From the NCBI GenBank assembly GCA_034509495.1, contig CM067510.1, positions 30,325,889-30,389,888 of the forward strand: DNA of 64,000 nucleotides. The letters are read 5' to 3'. The translations under genes were made by a program, and so were the position numbers. The stretch is from Acestrorhynchus altus. Lineage: Eukaryota; Chordata; Actinopteri; Characiformes; Acestrorhynchidae. Numbering within the stretch: the first letter of the stretch is position 1; each line of letters begins with the position of its first letter. A model generated the notes under the pieces. The model did no database searches and had not been told where the DNA came from. It worked only from the letters and a program-made list of their open reading frames with translations. Positions 46,177-56,920 of this stretch are shown piece by piece.

Positions 46177-46494
46177 TATTTTGACCACCTTCTTGTTTCT
46201 AAACTTCATCTGTTACATTGCATACTTTCTTCTTTTCTCCTGTTCTTCAATGGTCAGGACCCCACAGGACTGCCACAGGGCAGCTATTATGTGGGCGGGG
46301 GTTCATTATCAGCACTGCAGTGACACTGACATGATGGTGGTGTGTTAGAGTGTTCTGTGCTGGCATGAGCGAATCAGACACAGCAGTGCTGCTGGAGTGT
46401 TTACACCCCTCAGTGTCACTGCTAGACTAGAGAATAGAGAAGACGGTGAGTGGACACAGTGTTTAAACACTCCAGCAGCACTGCTGGGTCTGAT
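46177..46494. mobile_element. Foldback family, internally deleted copy
   Basis: The left arm begins CATTATTTTGACCACCTTC and continues through GGTCAGGACCCCACAGGACT, CACTGCAGTGACACTGACAT and GTTAGAGTGTTCTGTGCTGG. It then jumps to the inner right arm (GTGAGTGGACACAGTGTTT, CAGCAGCACTGCTGGGTCTG). The outer right arm is missing. Confidence 0.8.
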
Positions 46495-47070
46495 TCAATT
46501 GGCTTGCCGTTGGCTGGCCCATTTACCCTCTCAGTTGCCCACACCCATTGTAGCACAACGGGATTTACCCCGGATCTCCCACTGGCCAGTCCATCCCTGT
46601 CAGTTGCTATAGTAGCAGACAGCCATTCCCAAAGTCTGTGCAATGTATTAGTATATTTCATGCTGCGTGTTGTGTATTGTAGTGAGAGAACACTGATGGA
46701 TGCAACATATAAAGGATATACAATCATAGATTGTGAAAATGATAAAGTTGAGGTAGAGAATATTAAACAAAACGACAACTTTACATGATTGAGGCGGGGT
46801 GGCAGGTTAAATGTGTTAGCTAGGAGTTTAGAAACCCCAGTTTGAGGTCATTATGCAACAAAACTGGCCAAACTTTTAAATCTAGAGAAATAAAAGTTAA
46901 AATGTGTTTTGGAAATGAACGTGTACCGTGTGTTTAACACATGAGGGGATATAACGGGGTCTCGTACTCTTAGCACACCTGACAGAAGAAGTACTTTAAA
47001 GAACAGACGAAAGCTTTTCCCTGTTGTAAATGAGATGAGCAAGAGTAGAGTACTCGAGTAGTATCAGAGG
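46495..47070. other. Unique DNA, no gene seen
   Basis: Opposed frames at 46422-46778 (-) and 46450-46788 (+) overlap the foldback edge and are not coding. Confidence 0.4.
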
Positions 47071-47085
47071 TGGCTGTGTGTATGT

Positions 47086-47119
<34 letters not shown>
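47071..47119. repeat. (GT)n microsatellite
   Basis: GT units with TATGTGTATG interruption at the left. Confidence 0.95.
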
Positions 47120-47540
47120 TGGAGCTGTATACACAGACACTTTCCATGAGCAGAGTAATTAGCTGGATGAAGCCTGTAGCCCACAGTGAGGAACAGCATG
47201 CTTCAGATGACCTTTCACAAGCAGAGAAAATGGAAAAGCACAGGCAAGGCGGGTGATGCACTGCAGCGCATTCCAACAGACAAACATTTATATGACACAA
47301 TACAGGAGTGTCTCTGAAAACCTTCGCTGAGCCTCTGACGAGGACCATGTCTGGAAAAGTCAGCGAAATTTCACTATCAGCCCTCCCTTATAAATATCAA
47401 TATCTGCTGGGAATGAATGTGAAGAAAGGAAAAAAAAAGAAAGAAAGAACAAAGACGCCGCTGACCTTTGAAGAACATCAAGGTTTGTCATCCTTGTTGG
47501 CTCAGGGACTCGTTTCAACATTTGCACTGAACAAACCTGC
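47120..47540. other. Unique DNA, no gene seen
   Basis: Purine-rich GGAAAAAAAAGAAAGAAAG near 47429; otherwise nothing recognised. Confidence 0.4.
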
Positions 47541-48041
47541 ACCAAATGTTTGTGGACACTCGTTTTAATGAACGCATTCAGCTTCTTCGTGCTACAGCTG
47601 GTCTAGTCCCTGTATACGAGTACGGCCAATAGAATAGGACTCTCTAAAGTGCATAAACAAACAAGAACCTATTTGCACCATGCCTAATGCCAGGCCTAGG
47701 CTAGAGGGGCAAATCCCTCCATCTTTGAGCTGTGGATCAGTGGAACTGGGTTCTTTGGAATGATGGTGCTCCATAAAGTACTTTTGGGATGAGTTGGGAA
47801 GTTGGGAATTAGGTAGATGGGTAATCATCTACCATGTTGAACTCACAGTTGTATCACTTTTGTTGATAAATGCAATTAAAACAGTCATGCTACAAAATGT
47901 ATTTGAAGGTCTTCCCTGGACACTAAGGACAGTTAGTCCAACAAAAAAAAAAAGGATAAGTCTTCTTTAATACCCTTAGTTTTACAAAGAAGATGCAAGG
48001 AATGAGTAGGTGTCCCAATACTTTTGTCCTTACAGTCCATA
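47541..48041 (+). mobile_element. Tc1-like remnant, family T4 copy 3
   Basis: Left ACCAAATGTTTGTGGACAC, middle GGCACCATGCC-type segment (TTGCACCATGCCTAATGCCA) and AGTTAGTCCAACA. The right end GGTGTCCCAATACTTTTGTC then CTTACAGTCC matches copies at 10985 and 22141. It retains the TGGTGCTCCATAAAGTACTT middle segment. No intact frame. Confidence 0.8.
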
Positions 48042-48137
48042 TAGGACAGTTTTAGTAGTTTAGTAGTAGTTTATAGTATTATTATTATTATTATTAAAGT
48101 ACCAATTGGAAAAATTAAAAATAGAATATTTCTTAAA

Positions 48138-48186
48138 CATCCATCCATCCATCCATCCATCCATCCATCCATCCATCCATCCATCC
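48138..48186. repeat. (ATCC)n microsatellite
   Basis: About 12 ATCC units. Confidence 0.95.
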
Positions 48187-48959
48187 CCTAATAGTATAGC
48201 ATAACAGTAAGCCAGTGACAGCTACAGTGTTATTTCCAAACGCTGGATATGTTCATCTCAACCTGCAGTCAGCTGTAACCTCAAACCCTGCTCACGTCTG
48301 AATTTGTTAATTTTACGCAAATGTTATTTATTTACACAGTAAACGCTCCATTTCTTCTCACACTTGTCCATTCACGGTCAAAGTCATTGTCATTCACAGA
48401 CACACACTGCGCAGTTTAACACGAATAAATAAAATCGCCCCTTCCTGCTACTCTGCCAACGTCCAATGAATGAAGATACAGAACAATGTGTGGTGAGCTG
48501 CTTTGCTTTCCTTTTTGTAAAACGCAGGATTTGCAGACCACTGATAACTAATCCATGTGAAATACCGAGGCTTCGACATATAAATACAAGAAGAATATTT
48601 TGTAGGTAGCAGCACAAATGGCTGGCATTTCCAAATCTTAGTCCAGAAAGCTTCATTCATTGAGGAATCAAAGGAACAACCCACTTCTACAAGAATCACA
48701 CAGTCACACAGTACCATTGGGTCGCCTGGAAGACCCATGGCAACGGGTCTTCACAGCAGAAGCTTTGAAACATTGTTGATGACTATTGACAAGACTGGAT
48801 GATAAACCTTTAAATATTATATAGAAAAGGTTTCATGTGTACAGGTTTGGTATTATGACACCACAAGAACCCTTTGTAACACAGTTTTGAACTTTTGATC
48901 TTCATTTGAACAATATTGAGACATGGAGCTGATCTAACCGCGAAAAACTGAAGAAAGGT
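48187..48959. other. Unique DNA, no gene seen
   Basis: Overlapping minus frames at 48390-48738 contain no recognised domain. Confidence 0.4.
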
Positions 48960-49520
48960 CTCGTGTAACGTGATGTGACTTCAAACCATAACACTTCCAC
49001 CCCCATGCTTCACAGTTGGTATGAGGAACTTGTGCTCAAATGCTGTGTTTGGTTTACACCAAACATGTCTTCTGTTACTGTGCCCAAATAATTCAACTTT
49101 GGATTCATCTGTCCAAACCACATTGTTCCAGAAGTCCTGCTCTTTGTCTGGATGTTCTCTGGCAATCGTTATTCTTGCCCTGATGTTTGGTTTTTGTGTT
49201 CCTTTCTTACACAACTCCTGTTGGTAGATCTGATGGTAGATGCTGCACTTTGACATCAACTGTGACAAAGGGTAACCTGTAGGTCATGTGATGACATTTT
49301 AGGATTGTTGGAGACTCATCTTGTGGTCTGACCACGGCCTGACCTGGCCATGTTGGCAGTTGTTTTAAATGTTCTCCACAGTGGAACGGCTGATTGCAAA
49401 ATGTTTTGAGACCTTTTGAGACCTTCCCAGACTCATATATATCTACAAACGTCTTTCTGAAGTTCTCAGAGAGCTCTTTGCATCTCTCTGTGTTGATCCT
49501 ACTCAACATTAAGAGCAAAC
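48960..49520 (-). pseudogene. Tc1-like transposase, N-terminal two thirds with one frameshift
   Basis: Minus-strand frame 49518-49207 encodes CKELSENFRKTFVDIYESGK, matching the start of Tc1-type helix-turn-helix domains. After a frameshift near 49265, the second frame (49268-48981) encodes KARLKFA-like PNIRARITIAREHPDK, then FWNNVVWTDESKVELFG with the first catalytic Asp, and PTVKHGGGSVMV. A stop follows directly after VMV, and the rest of the catalytic domain, with the second Asp and the final acidic residue, is missing. Of all the transposase remnants here it keeps the most recognisable sequence. No terminal inverted repeats found. Confidence 0.88.
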
Positions 49521-50279
49521 CAAACTAATGTCTGTGCTTTCAGTAATACAGCCTCATCCAAAGTCCTCTCTAACAATCATTTTTCACATGACTGTACATC
49601 GAGCAATGAGTACTCAATAGAACCCTCTGAATGCTTCTTAGTGTGGTTTAAAGCTTACAGGTTCCTTGCATTGGTGGAAAAACATTTGTAGATGGTTATT
49701 TGCTGAGTTTCTTTATCATGCTGGTGGGTCCACACATTTAATAAACCTTAAGATCTAATATAGCTTGGATTTTAAGGGGTTAAAAATGGTTCTATATAAG
49801 ACCAAATAGGAAACCACTGTTCCTATATAATAGAAACCTATATAGGACTCTTTTTGTTTAGGGCATAATCGAGAAATGTATTATAATTCGTTCTTGTTTT
49901 TCACTTTTTGCTATAATATGTATCTGCTGCTTGTTAATCGACCAATAGAAACGCTCCACTGAAAGTTGAGAATGTTTTTTTTTTCCTTCTCACGTAAATC
50001 TCATGTCATGCCTGCTTATGACCAGGTTCTCTACAAAATGACAAGTGGGGTACCAACTTGACACCTATATCTAATGGCTATTACATTGTTATTCATGTCA
50101 CAGAGAACCCCACACACACACACACACACACACACGGAAAACACATTCAGTAAAGTGAGCCGGCGCTCACGTCTTCAAATCCTTTTGATATTTGCTTTTT
50201 TCTACTGTAAAAGGGAATCTCTCTCCCTCTGTTCGCTTTTAAATGTTGTTTCGTCATCTTCCTCATTTTCACTGATTAC
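49521..50279. other. Unique DNA with diffuse GGTTCTATAT repeat debris
   Basis: AAAATGGTTCTATATAAGAC near 49786 and ACCTATATAGGACTC near 49836 resemble widespread fish repeat ends. A CA array lies at 50110-50135. Confidence 0.4.
50110..50135. repeat. (CA)n microsatellite
   Basis: Thirteen CA units. Confidence 0.95.
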
Positions 50280-50600
50280 TCATGGAATGTTTTGATTGTG
50301 CACTGATAGGCTCCGCTGACCTTTGTACAAGTGACGTAATGATCATTTGAGCATGTTGTTTCAAGTGCACACTAACAGAGCGATCGCGCTTTGCAAGGGG
50401 AGGGAGGAAAAAAAAAAAAAAGAGAAAAAAAAAGAAAAGATTTATGTAAATTTAGAAAGGGCTAAATACCTCGGGACTAATATGGTGAGTTTTGTTTGTC
50501 TAATTGGCAAAAGGCTGTGATTAGTAAACAGTAAAAAATGTGCCGTTCCAGACAGGAACGAGTAACAGCGAGGTCACTGCCATCGCTCTTGCTCTGGAAG
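50280..50600. promoter_or_regulatory. Candidate conserved non-coding block
   Basis: GTACAAGTGACGTAATGATC near 50325 (CRE-like TGACGTAA), GAGCGATCGCGCTTTGC near 50379 and TTGTCTAATTGGCAAAAGGC near 50497 surround a purine tract. Repeat-free apart from that tract. Confidence 0.25.
50395..50440 (+). repeat. Poly-purine tract
   Basis: GGGGAGGGAGG followed by A-runs broken by single G; no pyrimidine for more than 40 bases. Confidence 0.85.
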
Positions 50601-51439
50601 ACCGGGGAGCTCTCGCTGTTGTAGCTTTAAACCTAGATTGCTCTCTTCTTTGATAGCAAGCAGGCTAGATCCACACCAAGACTCCAGCAACAGCACTGCC
50701 TTATAAGCATAAGGCCTTATAGATTCTCCTCCAGCTGTATGCTTCTTATCATCTTCAGCTGAGTCAAACAAACAAAGAACACAGAGTTCACGAGTGACCT
50801 CGGAAGGACAATTCAGACTGTATTTTGTGTGTGTGTGTGTGTTGGGGGGGGAAGTGTGTACACACAGGCAGACCAATAAAAAATGGCTGTCACACATGTT
50901 TAACCGTCTCGCCGTGGAAATAAAAGAACGTTCTGACGCGCGCAGAGACATCTTATCTGTCCTGCACTTTTCACTTGATTTGTGTTCGACCTCCAACACA
51001 AGCAAAGCTCGCGCCAGTGGAATTCAAGCCGACGTGGAATCACGGGGGATCCGGCATCCTAGGACCCCTCACAGCTTTCCGAAGTTGGAGTGGGTGTGGA
51101 TTGAGAACCAAACACTCTCAAGCCACCTCCCCTGAGCCAACTAACCTCACTGGAAAACAGCCCCCTGGCTTGCATGGTATAGATTACTGGGGTACAGAGA
51201 GTGCTGTAAGGCCTTGTTCACTTCCTCTCTATTGGTGGCCGTGTCCTATAAAACACCCTAATGTTCATTCCAGCACTTGATAAAAAAGCTTTTACTGCTT
51301 AATAGAATGTCTCGTGACATGATGTCAAGCACTATAATGTCACTGAATTCCAGCCCCGCGTCACATTTAAGCCTATTGTTGGTAACCAAATTCCTGTGTG
51401 TACAGCTGTGCCGAAGCCCTTCTGAAAAATCCAGATTGA
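50601..51439. other. Unique DNA, no gene seen
   Basis: A GT/G run at 50825-50850 (GTGTGTGTG then eight G). Frames at 50574-51005 (-) and 50794-51135 (+) have no domain. Confidence 0.4.
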
Positions 51440-51612
51440 ACTCAAACTTGCTGGTTTTAGATGATCTAAGCAAGTGTTTGATGGTCAAAATGGCAAAAGA
51501 GCTGGTTATCCAGGCAAAAACATGCCCCGTGCTGGTAAACCAGTGTGGTCATGCTGGTTGACCACTGCAGCCATATTGGTCAATGAGCTTGTTCATAGTG
51601 GTCAAACCACCT
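51440..51612. repeat. GCTGGT/ACCAG palindrome-rich fish repeat
   Basis: GCTGGT and ACCA words recur (GTGCTGGTAAACCAGTGTGG, CATGCTGGTTGACCACTGC), forming several short imperfect palindromes. It resembles a short GC-rich non-autonomous transposon known from fish; ends are not resolved. Confidence 0.45.
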
Positions 51613-51957
51613 TGTCACGACTCGCTCAGTCAGACTGTGTATGCAGGTACAAGGCTAACGGAGAACATTCTAAGAATGTTCATCAACATTCTTATAAGGT
51701 TCCAAGAAGGTCATAACCTGTAATGTTCAAAAAATAACATTCCAGAAAGGATGTAAGGGGTTCTACTCTATCTGGAACCAAGACATTAACAGCAGATCCT
51801 GTAGGTCCTATAAGATGTGAGGAGAGGCCTCCGTGGATTAAGGCTTAGAACATTTCCACACTTGTTCCAAATACAGACGTCCACACTCGGGACTGGTTCT
51901 GGGCTTGTTTGGGGGAGGGGCTTGCTGGTTAAAAACCCCACTGTGCTTGCACATCTG
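51613..51957. other. Unique DNA, nothing recognised
   Basis: AAGAATGTTCATCAACATTC near 51671 is a local palindrome; no gene. Confidence 0.4.
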
Positions 51958-52088
51958 CATTTAAACCATCCACTCAGTGACACAGTGAGCAGTGAGCACA
52001 CGTGCCCAGAGCGGTGGGCAGTCCTATCCACGACAGCTGAGGTGTTAAGTGCCTTGCTCATTGGTAGTGATGTTCTGCCAGTTCAGGG
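51958..52088 (-). mobile_element. tRNA-derived SINE family 2, copy 1 (head missing)
   Basis: CAGTGAGCACACGTGCCCAG, GAGCGGTGGGCAGTCCTATC and GTGCCTTGCTC match the body of the copy at 57538. It ends at CTGCCAGTTCAGGGAA, just before the tRNA-like head would begin. Confidence 0.65.
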
Positions 52089-52499
52089 AAACATCACTTT
52101 ACTTCACCTATTTGTATGAATTGATAGGTCCTAGTTTCGTCCTTTTATCACTTTTTCATTTTGCTAGGATACAAACACTCCAGCCTGAAGAACAGCGCTT
52201 TTTGGACTTCAGACCATTCATTTCAGGAGGTCCAGAGATCTTCTCTGGCGGTTCTCTGAACTGCTCCTGGAGTAGCAAACAGTTTGACCGAACCTATTGA
52301 ACTGGACCCTGTGGCTAGTTCACCTGTTGTCCATCCTTCCGCACTTCTGGCTGGTGCTTCCCATTGCATACTGGGAACAGCCCACAAGATGATCTCCAAA
52401 ACATCTAGGCCTTACAAGTTGTTATATCTTCTTGCTTTTAACACATGAACACCAATTTCACATTTGCTGTTACTTAAAATAGTAATTGAGTATTCATTT
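52089..52499. other. Unique DNA, nothing recognised
   Basis: No repeat or domain seen between the SINE fragment and the LINE end. Confidence 0.4.
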
Positions 52500-52887
52500 A
52501 CTCTGAATACTGGTCAAAACTGGTTAAACGCAATGGTCGAAACTCGTTCTGCACCAGGAGCCGTTCGAGCTTCAAGTACAGCATGGCTTGACCCACCATC
52601 CCTCAAGATGCAAGGAAAACATGCATCCAGACTCTTTTCTGTTCTGGCACCAAAATGGTGAATTGACCTCCCTCACTGTCTTCAAACGCAGACTGAAGAC
52701 CCACCTGTTTCAGGAGTTTTTAACTCCATAAAGACATTTGTGTTCAGCAGGATCTAAGCCTGAGGAATCTCTAGATTCCAGCCTCGTCTACAAGCGAAGG
52801 ATATTCTCTGAGTGAACAGCAAAGCACTTTTGTAAGTCGCTCTGGATAAGGGGGTCTGCTAAATGCCATCAATGTAAATGTAAATGT
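52500..52887 (+). mobile_element. LINE 3' end, 5'-truncated
   Basis: The + strand encodes RLFSVLAPKW, recalling the conserved FSVLAPRLWN segment at the C-terminus of fish LINE ORF2; the frame then breaks and continues as LKTHLF-like sequence (GACTGAAGACCCACCTGTTT). The UTR ends TGTAAGTCGCTCTGGATAAG..GTCTGCTAAATGCC plus a (TGTAAA) tail, a widely shared fish LINE/SINE 3' terminus. The element is inactive. Confidence 0.8.
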
Positions 52888-52902
52888 ACTCTGAAATATC
52901 CC

Positions 52903-53344
52903 ATTTACCGTATGTTCCCGACTATAGGCCACTACTTTTTTCCCACGCTTTAAACCATGCGGCTTATAATGAGGTGCGGCTTTTCTGTGGATTATTCTTC
53001 AGGCACCAGGGGGCACTTTAGCAGAAGCTCTTCTAAGGCTGTTCAACTCCGACACTGAAGATGATGACTTCAGTGGTTTTAGTGTGCAGGACGATGAATA
53101 AACCAATCAATAACTTTTCTGTTTTGTTTGATCAGCACTTTTTAATTTTATGCTACAGGCACCGTTCGGAAACGAATCAGTTCATTTATGTTCAGTTAAA
53201 CTACGTTATCAGTTCAGTAGATATCAGCAGCTTTTAGCCCGCTGTGGTTTATCTATGTTACTTTCCAGTTTTTGTTTTTTTTTTAAACTTTGCGGGTGCG
53301 GCTTATATTGAAGTGCGCGCTATAGTCTGGAAAATACGGTAAAT
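52903..53344. mobile_element. MITE family M4 with acidic ORF fragment, copy 1
   Basis: Termini ATTTACCGTA and TACGGTAAAT are exact inverses. Homology extends inward to ACTATAGGCC.. / ..GCGCTATAGTCTGG. Inside, the + strand at 53022-53099 reads LLRLFNSDTEDDDFSGFSV, then QDDE and a stop: a short acidic coding-like segment that looks captured or left over from an autonomous relative. The same termini occur at 57884-58056 without that segment. Confidence 0.72.
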
Positions 53345-53475
53345 TTAAAAGTGTAATTAAAGTGTATGGATTGAATATTAATGAATTCTTTCGTGACCAG
53401 ATTCTACAGGCATGACGAGCTTTGTCACAAGGAAAAAACTCTCACTAATTTGAGAGTGTGTCATGTTGCCCAGCT

Positions 53476-53506
<31 letters not shown>

Positions 53507-54116
53507 CATGTATGCAGGGTCAGGGTCACTGTTCCATATAAGACACACAGACACAAGTGAGAGGCCTGCACACTGACCACGTCCCCAGGCACAACATAAA
53601 CATGCATGGGTTACAGACAGAAACGTGACCTTCTTAATGGAGAACAAGAAACCAAGCAGCAGCTCCTCTTCTGGCTGAGATATTCAGTGATTACGAACCC
53701 ATGATGGGACAGCATACAGTAGAATGACAAAGAAGAGGAGGGAGCGGTAGAATCCAGTTTTGGTGTTCTGTGTTTGCACTCTGTGGTCTATGTAGTCTCA
53801 AGTATGTTTGTTTTGTATTGTTCCATGTTTGACAATGATCCTGGAGGAACATCATTTTGATGCACGGTGTCCTAATAGTCAAATGACATGACAATAAAAG
53901 CCCCTTGACATTATATCCACTGTGTTCACAAGTTTCCAGGAAACTCATTTTAATTCTAATATCTAACAACAGTTTTTATCATTTTCTTAGGAGTGGAATG
54001 TAGAATGGGATGCTTTGGAACTGACACACTTGACCCTAAGGTCACTATGCTCCATGGGTACATGTTCAACTACGTTGAAAATGACTGTACCACGCTCCAT
54101 ACTGCCATACTTTCAT
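53345..54116. other. Unique DNA, no gene seen
   Basis: A GT array lies at 53480-53506. GACATGACAATAAAAGCCCC near 53885 recalls an element tail. No coding signal. Confidence 0.4.
53480..53506. repeat. (GT)n microsatellite
   Basis: About 13 GT units. Confidence 0.95.
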
Positions 54117-54670
54117 TTAACTCTTAGAACATGCCATTTTCTCAGCTTCATATCTCAGGATCAGTGTAACCTACAGACACAATACACTTATCATAAAAAA
54201 CATCATGACTTACCCCATCAAACATATCATGCGATGAATTATCAGTGAGTAATAAAAATGTAAACACCAGAGGAGCTTCCAGTGCATGTTTACTGCTCTG
54301 TCCAGGCTCAACCTGCATGAAGACTCCAACTGATCATTAAGAGGGGGTGGGGCTAATAATGACACTAACCCAGACACGAGGTACAGAGGAAAATCAGCAG
54401 GAAGGGGAATTTGCCCTTTTTACTTCAAATTTCAGAATGAAAGTCCTGTGGAATAAAACTGATACAAAAATATATTTATTTTATTTTTATTTGGACCACT
54501 GTCAAGTATTCTGAAGAATATTAATAGTCTTGTCAATCTAATCATTACAAGATTCTTGCATTTTCAGATCAAATACACTCCCTGGATGATCAATTTCCAG
54601 CAGGATTTCTGAGATGCAAAGATAATTTTACAAAATTGTCTTCTAGAGACATTGTAGTTCTGAAGGTTAA
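54117..54670 (-). mobile_element. TTAA-family (piggyBac-like) element, copy G, both TTAA ends intact
   Basis: The left end TTAACTCTTAGAAC at 54117 and the right end GTTCTGAAGGTTAA ending at 54670 are inverse copies, with TTAA outermost on both sides. Core blocks lie in inverse orientation: GAGGAGCTTCCAGTGCATGT, CAACTGATCATTAAGAGGG and TTTTCAGATCAAATACACTC. At 554 bp it lacks the outer 200 bp next to the GGTCAATT end seen in copies B and E. No coding capacity. Confidence 0.78.
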
Positions 54671-54868
54671 GCAGGAACATGACTATGGAACATTCTGCAA
54701 TGAAATGAAATGCATTTGGATTCAATATTCCTGATATGGACACATAAACAAACTTAAATTACTTAAAAGTCACTAAAAAAGCTGGCTTGTTCTTGGACAG
54801 GTTCTTATTTGAATGTTCCATTCCACCTAAAATGGTGCAGCAGTTATGATTGTTAAGAAGCAGCTCTC

Positions 54869-54902
54869 ATTATTATTATTATTATCATTATTATCATCAT
54901 CA

Positions 54903-54963
<61 letters not shown>

Positions 54964-54965
54964 CA
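54869..54965. repeat. (ATT)n/(ATC)n microsatellite
   Basis: About 30 trinucleotide units, mostly ATT with ATC interruptions at the left. Confidence 0.95.
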
Positions 54966-55164
54966 TGTACCTGTTATCAAAAATAAGAAGCTATTATCAG
55001 CAAATAAGGAGTTATCATCATTAGATAGACTGCTGCCAGTAAATGGTATCAATCCAATCAAAACATGATGACTCCGGGTGCTGTTTCTGACCTGTGTGTA
55101 AACTGGGGGGAGAGTTTAGTGGTACTTCTGAGGGTACTTTAGTTAAAAAATGAGTATGACTATA

Positions 55165-55350
55165 GAGCATTGGGATGTAGAGCCGGGAGTGATGGAGCTC
55201 CACCCAGCATCTTTGGCATGAGCTGGAGTGGCATTTATGATCCACACCTAATCATCCAATATCAGTCCCGGACCTCAAGCTGAAAGCAATCATATCTTCA
55301 CAGCAGTGTTCCATCCACAACAAGAGTAGATGTTACTGCAGAAAAGGGAG
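55165..55350 (+). mobile_element. Tc1-like remnant, family T4 copy 4 (fragment)
   Basis: GATGGAGCTCCACCCAGCAT, GGCATGAGCTGGAGTGGC, CAGTCCCGGACCTCA and AAGCAATCATATCTTCACAG correspond to the right half of the other family copies. Termini absent and divergence high. Confidence 0.5.
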
Positions 55351-55370
55351 GAAACCCTTTGGTCAGTGTC

Positions 55371-55510
55371 TTTCAACCCTGGTCCTGGAGATCCCATATC
55401 CTGCACATTTTAGTGGATTCTCTGCTTTAACACCTCCCGTGCAACTCTGAAGGGGCTTGTTATTGAGCTGATTAGTTGAATGGAGTGTCTTAGGAGCAGG
55501 TAAAGCATAG
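55371..55510. mobile_element. Palindromic MITE family M3, compact copy
   Basis: It opens CAACCCTGGTCCTGGAGATC, then GCACATTTTAGTGGATTCTC. The second half (CTTGTTATTGAGCTGATTAG, GTGTCTTAGGAGCAGG) begins the inverse copy but is cut before the terminal CCAGGACCAGGGTTG. Related pieces lie at 33260 and 41937. Confidence 0.68.
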
Positions 55511-55527
55511 GGTTAGCAGGTGTCCAC

Positions 55528-55757
55528 AGAACATTAGGACATACAGTCCAAACAAAATAATAATTTGACATTTATTACAACTCAAATGACCTAGAATTAG
55601 AACCAAGTGCATCCCATCAGCTGCAGATGATTAGAACGTGGTTAGAAAGGATTTTGGAGGAGCCTGTCTTATTTAAACCTCAGAACTTTAGTTGGGTTTG
55701 CTCTTGATTGGTGAAGTGAGTGGTATCAACATGGCGAGATCTCAAAGAGCCCAGTAG
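55528..55757 (+). mobile_element. Tc1-like 5' UTR and first codons (family T11)
   Basis: GCATCCCATCAGCTGCAGAT, GTGGTTAGAAAGGATTTTGG and TTATTTAAACCTCAGAACTT are, as I recall, the leader of a fish Tc1 family. An ATG at 55731 starts MARSQRAQ, recalling the usual MARSKEL start, and stops after eight codons. Everything downstream is deleted. Confidence 0.6.
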
Positions 55758-55859
55758 TGACTGTTAATACCCTTGATTTCAGGAGATTCACTGGGTGAGC
55801 AGGTGTCTACAGGGCTATAGGTACTGTCTAGTGTATGATGTCAGGCAGCGGCTCTTTCT

Positions 55860-56920
55860 TACGGACAAAACACATCTGGCGAAGGAAGGTCTTTGCGGTT
55901 TCAAGCGAAAGGTCAAATTAACACTGAGCAGTCAAGACAAAGTTTCGTATTAACGCAACACCTAATACAACAAGCCACAAAAGCTGTTTAAATACGGCAC
56001 AAAAACACCCACAGCTTTTGTGTGGCCGAGCGGAGGTTTACACAGGGCACATAATTCAAACAAATGTAAGACCCAGAAGGATCATTATTTTCAGTTGGAT
56101 CACTCCCGGCCAACTTGTAAAGTAAGATGTGGTGGGTTTTATAGCGTTTCTTTTGCGTGAGCTAAAAGGCCAGCGCAAAGTCGCTCCTCAAACTGATTTA
56201 TTTCATTATTCCACATTCAACAAACAGAGGAGGTGAAAGCTGACCTACAACATCTTCCTGACGGCCCCTGTCAAAGTCTGTTTTCATTAAAACTTTCATT
56301 TTTCTGCCCTGTTTCGTGTTATGACTTTCACAGCTGCGCTTCACTTGGTAAATTCATCATTATAGCCGTTTTTGTTTCCTTTTTTCAACTCATTCAGTGA
56401 TCAAACCGGAGAAATTCTAAGCAAGAGCTTGATTTATAAAGCTGACATGTTTCCTATTTTCCATTGAAGTCCGTCGAGCTTACATGATTTGCTCAGGCCC
56501 ATATAAAGCATTCTTTATGGACGGCACCTTCCGAGGCGCCTATGCTTTCCACTTTCTCCTAAAGCTCTTACACGGAAAGCACTTTTTGTGTCACTCTAGT
56601 AGGAAGCGTGTGTGTAATAGCTGGCCCTTCACATTACAACATTATTTGTGCTGTGGTCTACTGAATAAGGCCGAATCCGTAAACTGTGGGATATGGGACG
56701 GTGACTGCCTGGGTGAATTCAAACTCATTTATTTTCTTAGATTCTGCAGAACTAAACTAACATCATTACTGTATTTTTGGGGTTTTAGAAACATTAGAGC
56801 AGAAGAAAAACAAATCACAATACTGGTTACGCTCTGGAGCACTATAGTGCATCGGCATTCGATGACAAAAACGTTCTGGAATATACCACAGGCTTTTAAA
56901 CATTATTAAGCCCAACAAAT
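55860..56920. promoter_or_regulatory. Candidate conserved non-coding cluster
   Basis: A kilobase of repeat-free DNA. It contains AAGGTCAAATTAACACTG near 55909 (nuclear-receptor-like half site), GATCATTATTTTCAGTTGG near 56080, CTGATTTATTTCATTATTCC near 56193 and TCATTATAGCCG near 56356. The 141-codon + frame at 56484-56909 is the longest open frame here but has no recognisable domain or start context. Enhancer-like by texture; untested. Confidence 0.28.

Noticed and set aside
48138..48186. Regular direct repeats checked as a possible CRISPR array
   Set aside because: Pure ATCC microsatellite without spacers. The vertebrate repeat context rules out a CRISPR array here and at 44958-45775.
50316..50345. 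TGACGTAA (CRE-like) as evidence of a promoter
   Set aside because: A single 8-bp match has no weight without a transcription start or TATA/CpG context. Kept only as texture of a candidate block.
51490..51610. Short palindromes near GCTGGT considered as operator sites
   Set aside because: The repeats fit a dispersed fish element better, and no promoter or gene lies nearby.
56484..56909. 141-codon + strand frame
   Set aside because: No known motif, no coding context. Kept only as a question within a candidate non-coding block.
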